Shown piece by piece: positions 29,785 to 38,455 of a stretch of 64,000 bases of DNA (its first letter is position 1; the number at the start of each line of letters is the position of its first letter). Location: assembly GCA_019670725.1 (NCBI GenBank), contig AP024629.1:62001-126000 (forward strand), written 5' to 3'. The position numbers and the translations under genes were made by a program. The DNA is from Alphaproteobacteria bacterium SO-S41 (GTDB lineage: Bacteria > Pseudomonadota > Alphaproteobacteria > Micropepsales > Micropepsaceae). Below the pieces are notes generated by a model. The model was not told where the DNA came from, made no database searches, and worked only from the letters and a program-made list of their open reading frames with translations.

Positions 29785-30465
29785 TTGATCTGCCTGGGGC
29801 TCGATACGGCGCTCGGCGCCTGCTCGGCGGCCCTGGCGGACGAGACGGGCCTCATCGCGCGGCGCTTTGAGCCGATGGCGATCGGCCATGCCGAAGCCGT
29901 CGCGCCGATGACCGAAGCGCTGCTGAAGGAGGCAGGCCTCACCTTTGTTGATCTTGGCCGGATCGCTGTCACGACGGGGCCGGGCACGTTCACGGGCCAG
30001 CGCATCGGTCTCGCCTTCGCGCGCGGTCTGGCGCTCGCCTTGAAAATCCCCTGTGCGGGCGTGACGACGCTGGAGGCCATCGCAGCGGCGGCGCGGGCCG
30101 AGCATCCCGGCCGCCCCGTTCTGGTGACGAGCGATGCCAAGCGCGGCGAGGCCTACGTCCAGGCGTTCGGCGCGGATTGCGTCGCCCTGAATGAGCCGGC
30201 CTTGGTGACCTACGAAGCCGCGACCGAAATGGCGCGCACATTGGGCGATGACGCCGTTCTGGCAGGAACGGCATCAGCATTGCTGAACCTGCCCGGGCTC
30301 ACCGTCGCGGCCGCCGACCAGCCCGACGCGGCCGTCGTCGCGCGACTGGGACTGGCGCAGCCTGTGCCCGATCACCCGCCCCATCCGCTCTATCTGCGTG
30401 CGCCCGATGCCAAGGTGGCAGGCCCGTTGAAAGCCCCGCCCCCGCAGCGGCGCGACAGGACATGA
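29785..30465 (+). CDS. tsaB: tRNA threonylcarbamoyladenosine biosynthesis protein TsaB
   Basis: This 226-residue ASKHA-fold partner of TsaD is needed for the t6A modification at position 37 of ANN-decoding tRNAs. The N-terminus ICLGLDTALGACSAAL and VTTGPGTFTGQRIGLAFARG (residues about 68-87) are diagnostic. The start appears to be TTG, three bases after the upstream stop, since the first ATG is deep inside the conserved core. It overlaps rimI by ATGA. TsaD and TsaE are not in the window. Confidence 0.92.
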   Translation: MICLGLDTALGACSAALADETGLIARRFEPMAIGHAEAVAPMTEALLKEAGLTFVDLGRIAVTTGPGTFTGQRIGLAFARGLALALKIPCAGVTTLEAIAAAARAEHPGRPVLVTSDAKRGEAYVQAFGADCVALNEPALVTYEAATEMARTLGDDAVLAGTASALLNLPGLTVAAADQPDAAVVARLGLAQPVPDHPPHPLYLRAPDAKVAGPLKAPPPQRRDRT

Positions 30466-30914
30466 GCGCCGTCATCACGCGGGCCGGCGTGGCCGATGCC
30501 GAGCGCCTCGCCCGCCTGCACGCCGCGAGCTTCGCCGATGCGTGGGACGCGCCCTCGATCGCACGGCTGATCTCGGGCCCCGGCGGGTTCGCGCTGATCG
30601 CCGCCGCGCCCGAGGGCGACGAGGGTTTTGCACTGCTGCAATGCGTGGTGCCCGAGGCCGAGCTTCTGTCGATCGGCGTCGTGCCGGCGGCCCGGCGCGG
30701 CGGGCTGGGACGGGCGCTGTTGGCGCGCGCGGCGCGGGAATTGTCGGCGGTCGGGGCCGACACCATGTTTCTCGACGTCGCCGCCGACAATCTGCCCGCG
30801 ATCGGCCTTTACCGCGCGCTCGGATTCGGCGACATGTCGCGGCGACCGCGCTATTATAGAGGCGGGATCGATGCCATCGTGATGCGGGCGGGGCTCGCGG
30901 GCATCGAGGCCTGA
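30462..30914 (+). CDS. rimI: Ribosomal protein S18-alanine N-acetyltransferase
   Basis: This 150-residue GNAT protein has the acetyl-CoA motif LLSIGVVPAARRGGLGRALL (residues about 67-86), FLDVAADNLPAIGLYRALGF and the RRPRYYR segment typical of RimI. The tsaB-rimI-fur order supports the name. It overlaps tsaB by 4 bp. Confidence 0.9.
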   Translation: MSAVITRAGVADAERLARLHAASFADAWDAPSIARLISGPGGFALIAAAPEGDEGFALLQCVVPEAELLSIGVVPAARRGGLGRALLARAARELSAVGADTMFLDVAADNLPAIGLYRALGFGDMSRRPRYYRGGIDAIVMRAGLAGIEA

Positions 30915-30933
30915 GACACAGAAGGAATTCTTC

Positions 30934-31353
30934 ATGCCTCATCGAATCGAGAAACTGTGCATCGACAAGGGTTTGCGCATGACGGAGCAGCGCCGCGTGA
31001 TCGCGCGGGTGCTGTCGGACGCGCATGACCATCCCGATGCCGAGGAACTGCACCGCCGCGCCGCGGCCATCGACAACCGCATCTCGATCGCCACGGTCTA
31101 TCGCACCGTGCGCCTGTTCGAGGAGGCCGGCATCCTGGAGCGCCACGATTTCCGTGACGGCCGCTCGCGCTATGAAGAGGCGCCCGAAGAGCATCACGAC
31201 CACCTGATCGACCTCTCCACCGGCAAGGTCGTGGAGTTCCGCGACGAGGAGATCGAGAAGCTGCAGCAGCTCGTCGCCGAGCGCCTCGGCTTCAAGCTGG
31301 TCGATCACCGCCTGGAACTCTACGGCACGCCGATCGAGACGAAGAAGCCGTGA
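30934..31353 (+). CDS. fur: Fur-family metal-dependent repressor
   Basis: This 139-residue protein has a winged helix (residues about 15-80: GLRMTEQRRVIARVL, SIATVYRTVRLFEEAGIL) and a C-terminal dimerisation and metal domain with EEHHDHLIDLSTGKVVEF (regulatory His cluster). It lacks the C-x-x-C structural zinc pairs found in enterobacterial Fur. In many alphaproteobacteria this position holds Fur/Mur, which may respond to manganese while Irr takes over iron control; irr is present at 55707. It is followed by plsC with a 4-bp GTGA overlap. Confidence 0.92.
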   Translation: MPHRIEKLCIDKGLRMTEQRRVIARVLSDAHDHPDAEELHRRAAAIDNRISIATVYRTVRLFEEAGILERHDFRDGRSRYEEAPEEHHDHLIDLSTGKVVEFRDEEIEKLQQLVAERLGFKLVDHRLELYGTPIETKKP

Positions 31354-32234
31354 GCGAGGCGGCGCTGACCACGCCCGAGATCCGCCGCCCCCGCGCGCCG
31401 GAATGGGACGACGCGCCGCCGCTGAACGCCCTCACCTTCATGCAGAAGCTGCGCGGTTACGTGCGGCTGACGGGCTTCGTGCTGCTGACGCTGGCGATCA
31501 TTCCGTTCCAGTGGGTGCTGGTGAAGCTGAAACTGCCGGGCCGCAAGACGATCCCGCATCTCTATCACCGCATCGTCGCCCGTCTCATCGGAATGCGGGT
31601 CAAGATCACCGGCGCGATCGAAAGCGGCGGCGGCGTGCTGATCGCCTCCAACCACATTTCATGGCTCGACATCATCTCGGTCTCAAATGTCGGACCGATC
31701 AGCCTGATCGCCAAGAAGCAGGTCGACGGCTGGTTCTTCTTCGGCCTGCTCGCCCGCCTGCAGGAGACCGTCTATGTCGAGCGCGAGCGGCGCACCAAGA
31801 CCGCCGAGCAGCGCGACGTCATCAAGGATCGCCTCGCCTTGGGCGACACGATCGTGCTGTTCCCTGAGGGCACCTCCAGCGACGGCAACCGCGTACTGCC
31901 CTTCAAGAGCGCCTTGCTGAGCGTCGCGGAGGGCAATCTGAAGCTGCCGGACGGCACGGAGAAGGCGATCCGCGTGCAGCCGATGAGCATCGCCTATACC
32001 CGCATTCAGGGCCTGCCGATGAACCGCGAGTACCGGCCCTTCGCGGCCTGGTATGGCGACATGGACCTGATCCCGCATTTCGTCGAACTGTTCCGCATCG
32101 GCCCGATGGACTGCGAAATCACGGTCTTTCCCTCGATGACCGTCGAGGAGGTCGGCAGCCGCAAGGCCCTGACGCAGAAATGCGAGGCGATCATCTCGGA
32201 GTCGCTGGCAAAGGCGCTCGCCGGGCGGGGATGA
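31350..32234 (+). CDS. plsC: 1-acylglycerol-3-phosphate O-acyltransferase family (PlsC; possibly OlsA)
   Basis: This 294-residue protein starts at GTG inside the fur stop. One membrane segment lies at about residues 38-58. The acyltransferase motifs are NHISWLD (the N-H-x-x-x-x-D catalytic pair), VYVERERRTKT and FPEGTSSDG. It acylates lysophosphatidate in phospholipid synthesis. The related OlsA acylates lyso-ornithine lipid, and because an OlsB gene is present at 3243 that alternative deserves weight. Its place between fur and miaB is conserved in the class. Confidence 0.9.
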   Translation: MSEAALTTPEIRRPRAPEWDDAPPLNALTFMQKLRGYVRLTGFVLLTLAIIPFQWVLVKLKLPGRKTIPHLYHRIVARLIGMRVKITGAIESGGGVLIASNHISWLDIISVSNVGPISLIAKKQVDGWFFFGLLARLQETVYVERERRTKTAEQRDVIKDRLALGDTIVLFPEGTSSDGNRVLPFKSALLSVAEGNLKLPDGTEKAIRVQPMSIAYTRIQGLPMNREYRPFAAWYGDMDLIPHFVELFRIGPMDCEITVFPSMTVEEVGSRKALTQKCEAIISESLAKALAGRG

Positions 32235-32434
32235 TGCCCGAAGGCATATGTTGGTTTTGCGGGCTCGGGATCGAGCGTTCGGATGAGAACGCAGTTTTGC
32301 TGAAAATTTCCAACCTTTGGCGCATTAGTCAGCTTCCTAGCCAACAGATCTTTGCGCATTCGACTTGCGCAGAAACTCGACTAGCTGGTGCGAGAATGCA
32401 GTTCGATGCGCACACGCTACGCGATGGCGAGTGA
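32231..32434 (+). CDS. Small cysteine-rich (zinc-ribbon-like) protein
   Basis: This 67-residue reading frame starts at ATG overlapping the plsC stop (ATGA), which points to translational coupling. It carries ICWFCGLGIE near the N-terminus and FAHSTCAE near residue 45, a C-x-x-C...H-x-x-C arrangement that could bind zinc. Base composition is markedly lower in GC than in flanking genes (for example GCAGTTTTGCTGAAAATTTC), so it may be recently acquired or weakly selected. No family recognised; the reading frame could also be non-functional. Confidence 0.5.
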   Translation: MMPEGICWFCGLGIERSDENAVLLKISNLWRISQLPSQQIFAHSTCAETRLAGARMQFDAHTLRDGE

Positions 32435-32514
32435 CCGCCTTGCCCCCTACGTTTGCCTCCTTGGGTTCGTTTGAGGCATAAAGCGCGCCCTTTGATCCTC
32501 AGGACTGCCGCCTC

Positions 32515-33849
32515 GTGACCCGCAAGGTCCATATCAAGACCTATGGCTGCCAGATGAATGTCTATGACAGTCAGCGGATGGCTGATGTCCTGGCGCCCAT
32601 CGGCTATGCCACGGCCGACACGCCGGAGGGTGCCGATCTCGTCATCCTGAACACCTGCCATATCCGCGAGAAGGCGGCCGACAAGGTCTATTCCGAGCTC
32701 GGGCGCCTCGCCAAGCTGAAGGCGGCGAAGGACGGCATGATGATCGCCGTCGCGGGCTGCGTCGCGCAGGCCGAAGGCGCGGAGATTTCGCGCCGCGCAC
32801 CGGCCGTCGACATCGTCGTGGGGCCGCAGGCCTATCACCGCCTGCCGCAGATGATCGCCGAGATCCATCGCGGCGCGGGCCGCAGGCTCGACACCGAATT
32901 CCCCGCGCTCGACAAGTTCGACGCCCTGCCCGCCGCCAGCGGCGCGACAGGTCCGGCGCGCTTCCTGACCGTGCAGGAAGGCTGCGACAAGTTCTGCACC
33001 TTCTGCGTCGTGCCTTATACGCGCGGCGCGGAATATTCGCGGCGTGCCGCCTCGATCATCGCGGAAGCCCGCAATATGGTCGCCACCGGCGCGCGCGAGA
33101 TCACGCTGCTCGGCCAGAACGTCAACGCCTATAGCGCCGAAGGGCCGGACGGGAAGGATTGGGGCCTCGCGCGCCTCATCCGCGCGCTGGCCGAGATCGA
33201 TGGCCTCGCACGTATCCGCTACACGACCAGCCATCCGCGCGACATGGGCGACGACCTGATCGCCGCGCATGGCGAGGTGCCGGCGCTGATGCCGTTCCTG
33301 CATCTTCCCGTGCAGTCGGGCTCGGACAAGATCCTCGACGCGATGAACCGCAAGCACACCGCGGACGAGTATCGCCGCCTGATCGACCGCCTGCGCCATG
33401 CGCGCGCCGATCTCGCGCTGTCGTCGGATTTCATCGTCGGCTTTCCCGGCGAGAGTGACGCGGATTTCGCGGCGACCATGCAGCTCATCCGCGATGTCGG
33501 TTTCGTGCAGGCGTTCAGCTTCAAATATTCGCGCCGTCCGGGCACGCCGGCGTCGGCCATGCCGAAGCAGATCGCCGAGCCTGCAAAGGACGCGCGGCTG
33601 CAGGAACTGCAGGAGGAACTCTTCCGCCAGCAGACCGCGTTCAATCTGTCGCTGACCGGCCAGACGCTGCCCGTCCTCTTCGACCGACCCGGCCGCAATC
33701 CCGGACAGGTGGCGGGCCGCAGCCCGTTCCTGCAATCCGTGCATGTCACGGGGCCTTTGTCGCTGATTGGTTCGGTCGCGATGGTTGAAATCACCGGCGG
33801 AAGCCAAAACTCATTGGGTGGGCAGTTGGCCCATGCCGAGGCTGCATGA
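32515..33849 (+). CDS. miaB: tRNA-2-methylthio-N6-dimethylallyladenosine synthase MiaB
   Basis: This 444-residue radical-SAM methylthiotransferase modifies A37. The N-terminal cluster is held by Cys in KTYGCQMN (residue 12), NTCHIREK and AGCVAQAEG. The radical-SAM cysteines are C157, C161 and C164 in [16 protein letters not shown]-binding domain closes the protein (about 380-444). The start is GTG giving [12 protein letters not shown]; the AT-rich 80 bases upstream probably hold its promoter. It overlaps phoH by ATGA. Confidence 0.96.
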   Translation: MTRKVHIKTYGCQMNVYDSQRMADVLAPIGYATADTPEGADLVILNTCHIREKAADKVYSELGRLAKLKAAKDGMMIAVAGCVAQAEGAEISRRAPAVDIVVGPQAYHRLPQMIAEIHRGAGRRLDTEFPALDKFDALPAASGATGPARFLTVQEGCDKFCTFCVVPYTRGAEYSRRAASIIAEARNMVATGAREITLLGQNVNAYSAEGPDGKDWGLARLIRALAEIDGLARIRYTTSHPRDMGDDLIAAHGEVPALMPFLHLPVQSGSDKILDAMNRKHTADEYRRLIDRLRHARADLALSSDFIVGFPGESDADFAATMQLIRDVGFVQAFSFKYSRRPGTPASAMPKQIAEPAKDARLQELQEELFRQQTAFNLSLTGQTLPVLFDRPGRNPGQVAGRSPFLQSVHVTGPLSLIGSVAMVEITGGSQNSLGGQLAHAEAA

Positions 33850-34835
33850 CGCGTAAACAGAAGGCCGCCGCCGCGCCCGCCCCGCAACCAGCGGGCGTCG
33901 AGCGCAATGTGGTGGTGAACGACAATCGGAAGCTCGGCGCCCTGCTCGGCCCGCTCGATCGCTTCGCCGTGCGGCTGGAGCAGAAGCTGGACGTGCGCGT
34001 CGCGCGGCGCGGCAACCAGTTGACCGTCAGCGGCCAGGCCCACGAGGCCGATGCCGCCGTCGCGGCGCTGCGCGCGCTGGAGGCGCGGCTCGACCTCACC
34101 GGCGAACTCGCGATGGCCGATGTCGATGCGGCGATCAAGGATGCGCTGCACGGCGATGGCGGCTCGCCACACGGCATCATCCGCACCCCGCGCAAGACGA
34201 TCGCGGCACGCGGCCGGGCACAGGCCGACTATGTCGATGCGCTCCTGCGCGAGGAAATGGTGTTCGGCGTCGGCCCGGCCGGCACGGGCAAGACCTATCT
34301 GGCCGTCGCCGCCGCCGCTTCATTCCTCGCTGCGGGACAGGTGGAGCGCATCATCCTGTCGCGTCCGGCGGTCGAGGCCGGCGAACGGCTCGGCTTCCTG
34401 CCCGGCGACATGAAGGAGAAGGTCGATCCGTATCTGCGCCCCCTCTACGACGCGCTGAATGACTGCATGCCCGCCAAGGACGTGGCGCGGCGCATCGAGA
34501 CCGGCGAGATCGAGATCGCGCCGCTCGCCTTCATGCGCGGCCGCACGCTGGCCCATTCCTATGTCATCCTCGACGAGGCGCAGAACGCGACGCCGATGCA
34601 GATGCGCATGTTCCTGACCCGCTTCGGCGAGGGCTCGCGCATGGCGGTGACGGGCGATCCCACCCAGTCGGACCTGCCGCGCGGGCAGATGTCGGGGCTG
34701 GAGGAAGCGCTGAAGATCCTCGACGGCGTGAAGGGCGTTTCGATCAAGCGCTTCGCCGCCGCCGACGTCGTGCGTCACCCGCTGGTCGGCCGCATCGTCA
34801 CCGCCTATGAGCGCCATGGCGACGCCGGCGCCTGA
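33846..34835 (+). CDS. phoH: PhoH-like ATPase
   Basis: This 329-residue protein has a small KH-like N-terminal domain ([20 protein letters not shown]) and a PhoH ATPase core with Walker [14 protein letters not shown] near residue 143, [16 protein letters not shown], Walker [16 protein letters not shown] and [12 protein letters not shown]. PhoH/YbeZ forms a partnership with YbeY in ribosome and RNA quality control; the next gene is ybeY, and their coding regions overlap by 29 bases. Confidence 0.94.
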   Translation: MTRKQKAAAAPAPQPAGVERNVVVNDNRKLGALLGPLDRFAVRLEQKLDVRVARRGNQLTVSGQAHEADAAVAALRALEARLDLTGELAMADVDAAIKDALHGDGGSPHGIIRTPRKTIAARGRAQADYVDALLREEMVFGVGPAGTGKTYLAVAAAASFLAAGQVERIILSRPAVEAGERLGFLPGDMKEKVDPYLRPLYDALNDCMPAKDVARRIETGEIEIAPLAFMRGRTLAHSYVILDEAQNATPMQMRMFLTRFGEGSRMAVTGDPTQSDLPRGQMSGLEEALKILDGVKGVSIKRFAAADVVRHPLVGRIVTAYERHGDAGA

Positions 34836-35283
34836 TCTCACTGTCACCGTGCCGAAGGCCGCCTGGCGGCGCGGCGTGCCCGCCCTGGCGCGATTCGCCA
34901 AGGAATTCGCCCAGGCAGCACATGACGCGGCCGTCAAGGACGGCGCCGCGGCGCTGACCGGCGAGACCGTCATCGCCTTCGCCGGAAATGATGCGGTCCA
35001 GGACCTCAACGCGACGTTTCGGGGACAGAACAAGCCAACGAACGTCTTGTCTTTCCCTTCGCCCGGCCATCACGGCGGCGATGTCATCCTGGCGCTGGAA
35101 ACCGTGCGCGACGAGGCCGCCGCGCAGGGCAAGACCCTGGCCGATCACACCGCCCATCTGATCGTGCATGGGATTTTGCATCTGATGGGCTATGATCATC
35201 TGGTGCGTGGGGATGCACGGCGGATGGAACGGCTCGAGCGCCGCGTGCTCGGGACGTTCGGCATCGCCGATCCCTATGCCTAA
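34807..35283 (+). CDS. ybeY: Endoribonuclease YbeY (16S rRNA 3' maturation)
   Basis: This 158-residue metalloprotein has the zinc signature HLIVHGILHLMGYDH (H-x3-H-x5-H) at about residues 118-132 and TNVLSFPSP. It acts in 16S rRNA 3'-end processing and 70S quality control. The start is ambiguous: ATG at 34807 or at 34816, both inside phoH and without a strong ribosome-binding site, so translation is probably coupled to phoH. Confidence 0.94.
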   Translation: MSAMATPAPDLTVTVPKAAWRRGVPALARFAKEFAQAAHDAAVKDGAAALTGETVIAFAGNDAVQDLNATFRGQNKPTNVLSFPSPGHHGGDVILALETVRDEAAAQGKTLADHTAHLIVHGILHLMGYDHLVRGDARRMERLERRVLGTFGIADPYA

Positions 35284-35307
35284 CTTGAAGAGGCCCGATC
35301 CAATCCA

Positions 35308-36252
35308 ATGAGCGACGCCGCCCGCGAGACGACGCCGCCGCCGTCCAAGCCCGCCGAGGAGCCTCCGAGTAGGCAGCCGCGGCCCCTGCTCGGCCTGTTT
35401 GCGCGTATCGGCCACATGATCCGCGGCACGCGCCGCGACAACGACGTCAAGGAATCGATCGAGGACATCCTCGAGGAAGAGGACGCCGAGGATTCGCTGT
35501 CGCCCAAGGAGCGGGTGATGCTGCGCAACCTGCTGAAATTCGGCGAACTCACCGTCTATGACCTCATGACGCCGCGCGCCGACATTGTCGGCGTCGAGAT
35601 CACCATGTCGTTCGACCAGGTGATCGCGATCTTCGCGGAGGCGCAGCATTCGCGCCTGCCGGTCTATCGCGAGACGCTGGACGAGCCCAAGGGCATGGTC
35701 CACCTGAAGGACATGATCCCCGCCATCGCCGACGGCACGGCGCGCGCGAATTTCGATCTGAAGACGCAGATGCGCGAGATGCAGTTCGTGACGCCCTCGA
35801 TGCCGGCGCTCGATCTGCTGCTGAAGATGCAGGCGACGCGCAGCCATCTTGCCCTTGTCATCGACGAGTATGGCGGCACCGACGGCATCATCTCGATCGA
35901 GGATCTCGTCGAGCAGATCGTCGGCGAGATCGACGACGAGCACGACACCGACGAGGACCCCGATCTGGTGCTGCGTCCCGACGGCGGGTTCGACGCCGAT
36001 GCGCGGGTGGCGATCGAGGATCTGGAAAAGGCCGCCGACGTGCGCCTCACCATCGATGGACTGCCGGCCGAAATGGACACGGTGGGCGGCCTCATCGCCG
36101 CGCTGGCCGGCCATGTGCCGCAGACCGGCGAAATCCTGCGCCACCAGTCGGGCCTGGAGTTCGAAGTGACCGACGCCGATCCGCGCCGCGTGAAGCGGGT
36201 GCAGATCCGCCGCTGGATCGAACCCGATCCGGAAACCAGCGCCGCCCTATGA
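35308..36252 (+). CDS. corC: CBS-domain protein of the CorC/HlyC family
   Basis: This 314-residue soluble protein has a proline-rich start (residues 1-30), then paired CBS domains (VYDLMTPRADIVGVE from about residue 87; LALVIDEYGGTDGIISIEDL near 183) and a C-terminal CorC_HlyC domain ending in DADPRRVKRVQIR. The family is linked to Co/Mg efflux and membrane-repair phenotypes. It overlaps lnt by ATGA, the usual order ybeY-corC-lnt. Confidence 0.93.
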   Translation: MSDAARETTPPPSKPAEEPPSRQPRPLLGLFARIGHMIRGTRRDNDVKESIEDILEEEDAEDSLSPKERVMLRNLLKFGELTVYDLMTPRADIVGVEITMSFDQVIAIFAEAQHSRLPVYRETLDEPKGMVHLKDMIPAIADGTARANFDLKTQMREMQFVTPSMPALDLLLKMQATRSHLALVIDEYGGTDGIISIEDLVEQIVGEIDDEHDTDEDPDLVLRPDGGFDADARVAIEDLEKAADVRLTIDGLPAEMDTVGGLIAALAGHVPQTGEILRHQSGLEFEVTDADPRRVKRVQIRRWIEPDPETSAAL

Positions 36253-37766
36253 ACCAGCTCGCCCGCATGGGATTGGCCGCCCTTGCCGGCGGCGCGGCGG
36301 TGTTCGGCATGGCGCCGTTCAACCTCTGGCCTGTGCTGCTGCTGGCGCTCGGCGTCTTCGCCTGGCTGATCGACGATGCCGTCGGGACGGCGCGTCCGAT
36401 CCGCCGCGCGGCGTGGACCGGCTGGGCCTTCGGCTTCGCCTATTTCGCCGGCGGCTTCTACTGGATCGGCGAGGCCTTCTATGTCGATCCGTCCACGATC
36501 TGGATGATGCCCTTTGCGGTCACGCTGCTGCCCGCGGGAATGGCGCTCTATTACGCCCTCGCCGGCGGTGTGGCGGCGGCGTTCGGACGGCGCGGCGCGG
36601 CGGGCGCGCTCATCCTCACCGCCGCGTTTGCTACCGTGGAATTCGTGCGCGGCTTCCTCTTCACGGGCTTCCCGTGGAACCTCTTCGGCAGCGCCTTCAT
36701 CGACGCCCCGATCGCCCAAGGCGCGGCGCTGATCGGCGTCTACGGCCTCACCTTCGCGGCGATGCTGGCGGGTTTTTCGCTGGCGCCGCTGGTCACCGCA
36801 CGCGGTCCTGCCCGCGCCGTGCCCTTCGCGGCGGGACTCGTGCTGCTCGGCGGCCTCTTCGGCTACGGCATGACGCGCGCGAACCCAGATGTCACCGGCG
36901 CGAGTGTGCGCCTGCGCGTGGTGCAACCCGACAATCCGCAAAGCGAAAAGGCCCAGCGCGATTACATGCGCCGGCTGTGGCAGCGGCTGACCGGCCTCAC
37001 CTTCGGCGCGGGCGCCGACAAGATCGACGTCTTCATCTGGCCGGAAGGCGTCATCGGCTTTCTCGATGAGACGCCTGAGGCGCTCACCGCCATCGGCGAG
37101 GCGATGGCGCCCGGCCAGTTCCTGCTCGCCGGTTCGGCGCGGCGCGAACTCACCGATGATGGCGGCACGCGCTATTTCAACGCGCTGCTGGCGATCGACG
37201 GCGAGGGCCGGGTCGAAGCGGTCTACGACAAGGCGCATCTCGTGCCGTTCGGCGAGTACCTGCCCTTTCCCGAAGCCTTCCGCATGCTCGACATCGCCAG
37301 CCTCACGGCGCGGATCGGCGGCGCCTTCACGGCGGGGCCGGGCCTGCGCACGCTCGAACTGCCGGGCGTACCGGCCTTCGGCGCGCTCATCTGCTATGAG
37401 GCGTTGTTTCCCCACGATGTCGTTGCGGTAGGGCCGCGGCCGCGCTGGCTGGTCAATGTCACCGACGATTCCTGGTTCGGCACCCAGACCGGCCCGCACC
37501 AGCACCTGACCGCCGCCCGCTTCCGCGCCATCGAGGAAGGCCTGCCGGTCATTCGCGCGGCGACGACGGGCATCTCGGCCGTCATCGACGCGGAAGGGAC
37601 CATCGTCAGCGCCACCGAACTGCAGACTGCCACGGCGCTCGATGCCGATCTGCCCGCGGCCTATGCGGACACGCTGTTTGCGCGCTTCGGCCACTGGAGC
37701 CTCGCGCTTTTAATCCTGATTTCGCTGGTCTCAGGGCTTGTTCTACCGGGCCAGCGGGCTAAATGA
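36249..37766 (+). CDS. lnt: Apolipoprotein N-acyltransferase
   Basis: This 505-residue inner-membrane enzyme adds the third acyl chain to outer-membrane lipoproteins. About six to seven N-terminal helices are followed by a periplasmic nitrilase-like domain with the triad Glu266 (FIWPEGVIGF), Lys328 (VYDKAHLVPFGEYLPF) and Cys382 (ICYEALFP). NVTDDSWFGTQTGPHQHL is also conserved. A last helix anchors the C-terminus. The complete triad indicates an active enzyme. Confidence 0.96.
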   Translation: MNQLARMGLAALAGGAAVFGMAPFNLWPVLLLALGVFAWLIDDAVGTARPIRRAAWTGWAFGFAYFAGGFYWIGEAFYVDPSTIWMMPFAVTLLPAGMALYYALAGGVAAAFGRRGAAGALILTAAFATVEFVRGFLFTGFPWNLFGSAFIDAPIAQGAALIGVYGLTFAAMLAGFSLAPLVTARGPARAVPFAAGLVLLGGLFGYGMTRANPDVTGASVRLRVVQPDNPQSEKAQRDYMRRLWQRLTGLTFGAGADKIDVFIWPEGVIGFLDETPEALTAIGEAMAPGQFLLAGSARRELTDDGGTRYFNALLAIDGEGRVEAVYDKAHLVPFGEYLPFPEAFRMLDIASLTARIGGAFTAGPGLRTLELPGVPAFGALICYEALFPHDVVAVGPRPRWLVNVTDDSWFGTQTGPHQHLTAARFRAIEEGLPVIRAATTGISAVIDAEGTIVSATELQTATALDADLPAAYADTLFARFGHWSLALLILISLVSGLVLPGQRAK

Positions 37767-37771
37767 TTAGC
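37758..37771. promoter_or_regulatory. Small inverted repeat at the lnt stop, upstream of xre
   Basis: GCTAA-ATGA-TTAGC is a perfect 5-bp-arm inverted repeat spanning the lnt stop codon. A further TTAGC copy lies at 37806-37810 just ahead of the xre promoter. This could be an autoregulatory site for the helix-turn-helix protein, but the arms are short. Confidence 0.3.
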
Positions 37772-37814
37772 ATGATAAGAGTTTACGTTTGCGGCAGCGC
37801 AAATGTTAGCACTG

Positions 37815-37843
37815 TTGACGAATCGTGAGCGCCAAGGTTTAAG
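37815..37843 (+). promoter_or_regulatory. Candidate sigma-70 promoter for xre
   Basis: TTGACG (37815-37820) and TTTAAG (37838-37843) are separated by 17 bases within an unusually AT-rich 140-base gap between lnt and the xre gene. The predicted start would leave a leader of roughly 60 bases. Confidence 0.45.
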
Positions 37844-37907
37844 CGTGCGCGTCAATTTGTGACACTTAATCAGGCCCGATTGCGGGCTGGGGCAAAAGGC
37901 CAATCCG

Positions 37908-38342
37908 ATGCCGAAGCGTTCCATGAATCCGATCGACGCTCATGTCGGCGCCCGTGTGCGGTTGCGTCGCATGTTGATCGGCATGAGCCAGGAAAAGCTC
38001 GGCGAGATGCTCGGCGTCACCTTCCAGCAGATCCAGAAATACGAAAAGGGCGCCAACCGCATCGGCGCCAGCCGGCTCTACGAGGTCTCCAAGATCCTCG
38101 ACGTGCCCGTGCAGTTCTTCTTCGACGACCTGCCCGGCGAAGGTGAAAAGCCGATCGCCCGTCCCCACGGTTTCTCGGAAAACGGCAGCGAACCCTTCGT
38201 GATGGACTTCGTCTCCAGCTCGGAAGGCCTCTCGCTCAACACCGCCTATACCGGGATCAAGGACAGCAAGATCCGGCGCGCCTTCCTCGAACTGGTGCGC
38301 GTCGTCGGCGGCAAGGATGAAGAGGGCGGCGAAGCCGCCTGA
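37908..38342 (+). CDS. Cro/C1-type helix-turn-helix regulator
   Basis: This 144-residue protein has a classical HTH at about residues 15-65 (VGARVRLRRMLIGMSQEKLG, MLGVTFQQIQKYEKGANRIG, ASRLYEVSKILDVPVQFFF). The C-terminal part, ending around KIRRAFLELVRVV, probably mediates oligomerisation. This subtype is widespread in alphaproteobacteria and commonly sits between lnt and metK. Targets are unknown; autoregulation is plausible given the inverted repeat upstream. Confidence 0.88.
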   Translation: MPKRSMNPIDAHVGARVRLRRMLIGMSQEKLGEMLGVTFQQIQKYEKGANRIGASRLYEVSKILDVPVQFFFDDLPGEGEKPIARPHGFSENGSEPFVMDFVSSSEGLSLNTAYTGIKDSKIRRAFLELVRVVGGKDEEGGEAA

Positions 38343-38348
38343 TCTCTT

Positions 38349-38372
38349 GGTTAAGCCGATCTTGGCTTGACC
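38349..38372 (+). promoter_or_regulatory. Nine-base-pair stem-loop upstream of metK
   Basis: GGTTAAGCC (38349-38357) pairs fully with GGCTTGACC (38364-38372, one G-T pair) around a six-base loop, seven bases after the xre stop. No T-run follows, so it is not a typical terminator. It could be an mRNA stability element, a factor-dependent terminator or a regulatory structure in the metK leader. It does not match SAM riboswitch consensus patterns I know. Confidence 0.5.
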
Positions 38373-38455
38373 CCACGACCCAGCTTTGACAGAAGGACGC
38401 AGCCGGCGGCGCCGGATATGCAGTTTCCTTTATATCATCCCAGCGAGGGCCTTCG

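Noticed and set aside
38343-38455. SAM or SAM/SAH riboswitch before metK
   Set aside because: Neither the SAM-II pseudoknot pattern nor the SAM/SAH consensus could be matched; only a simple stem-loop is visible.
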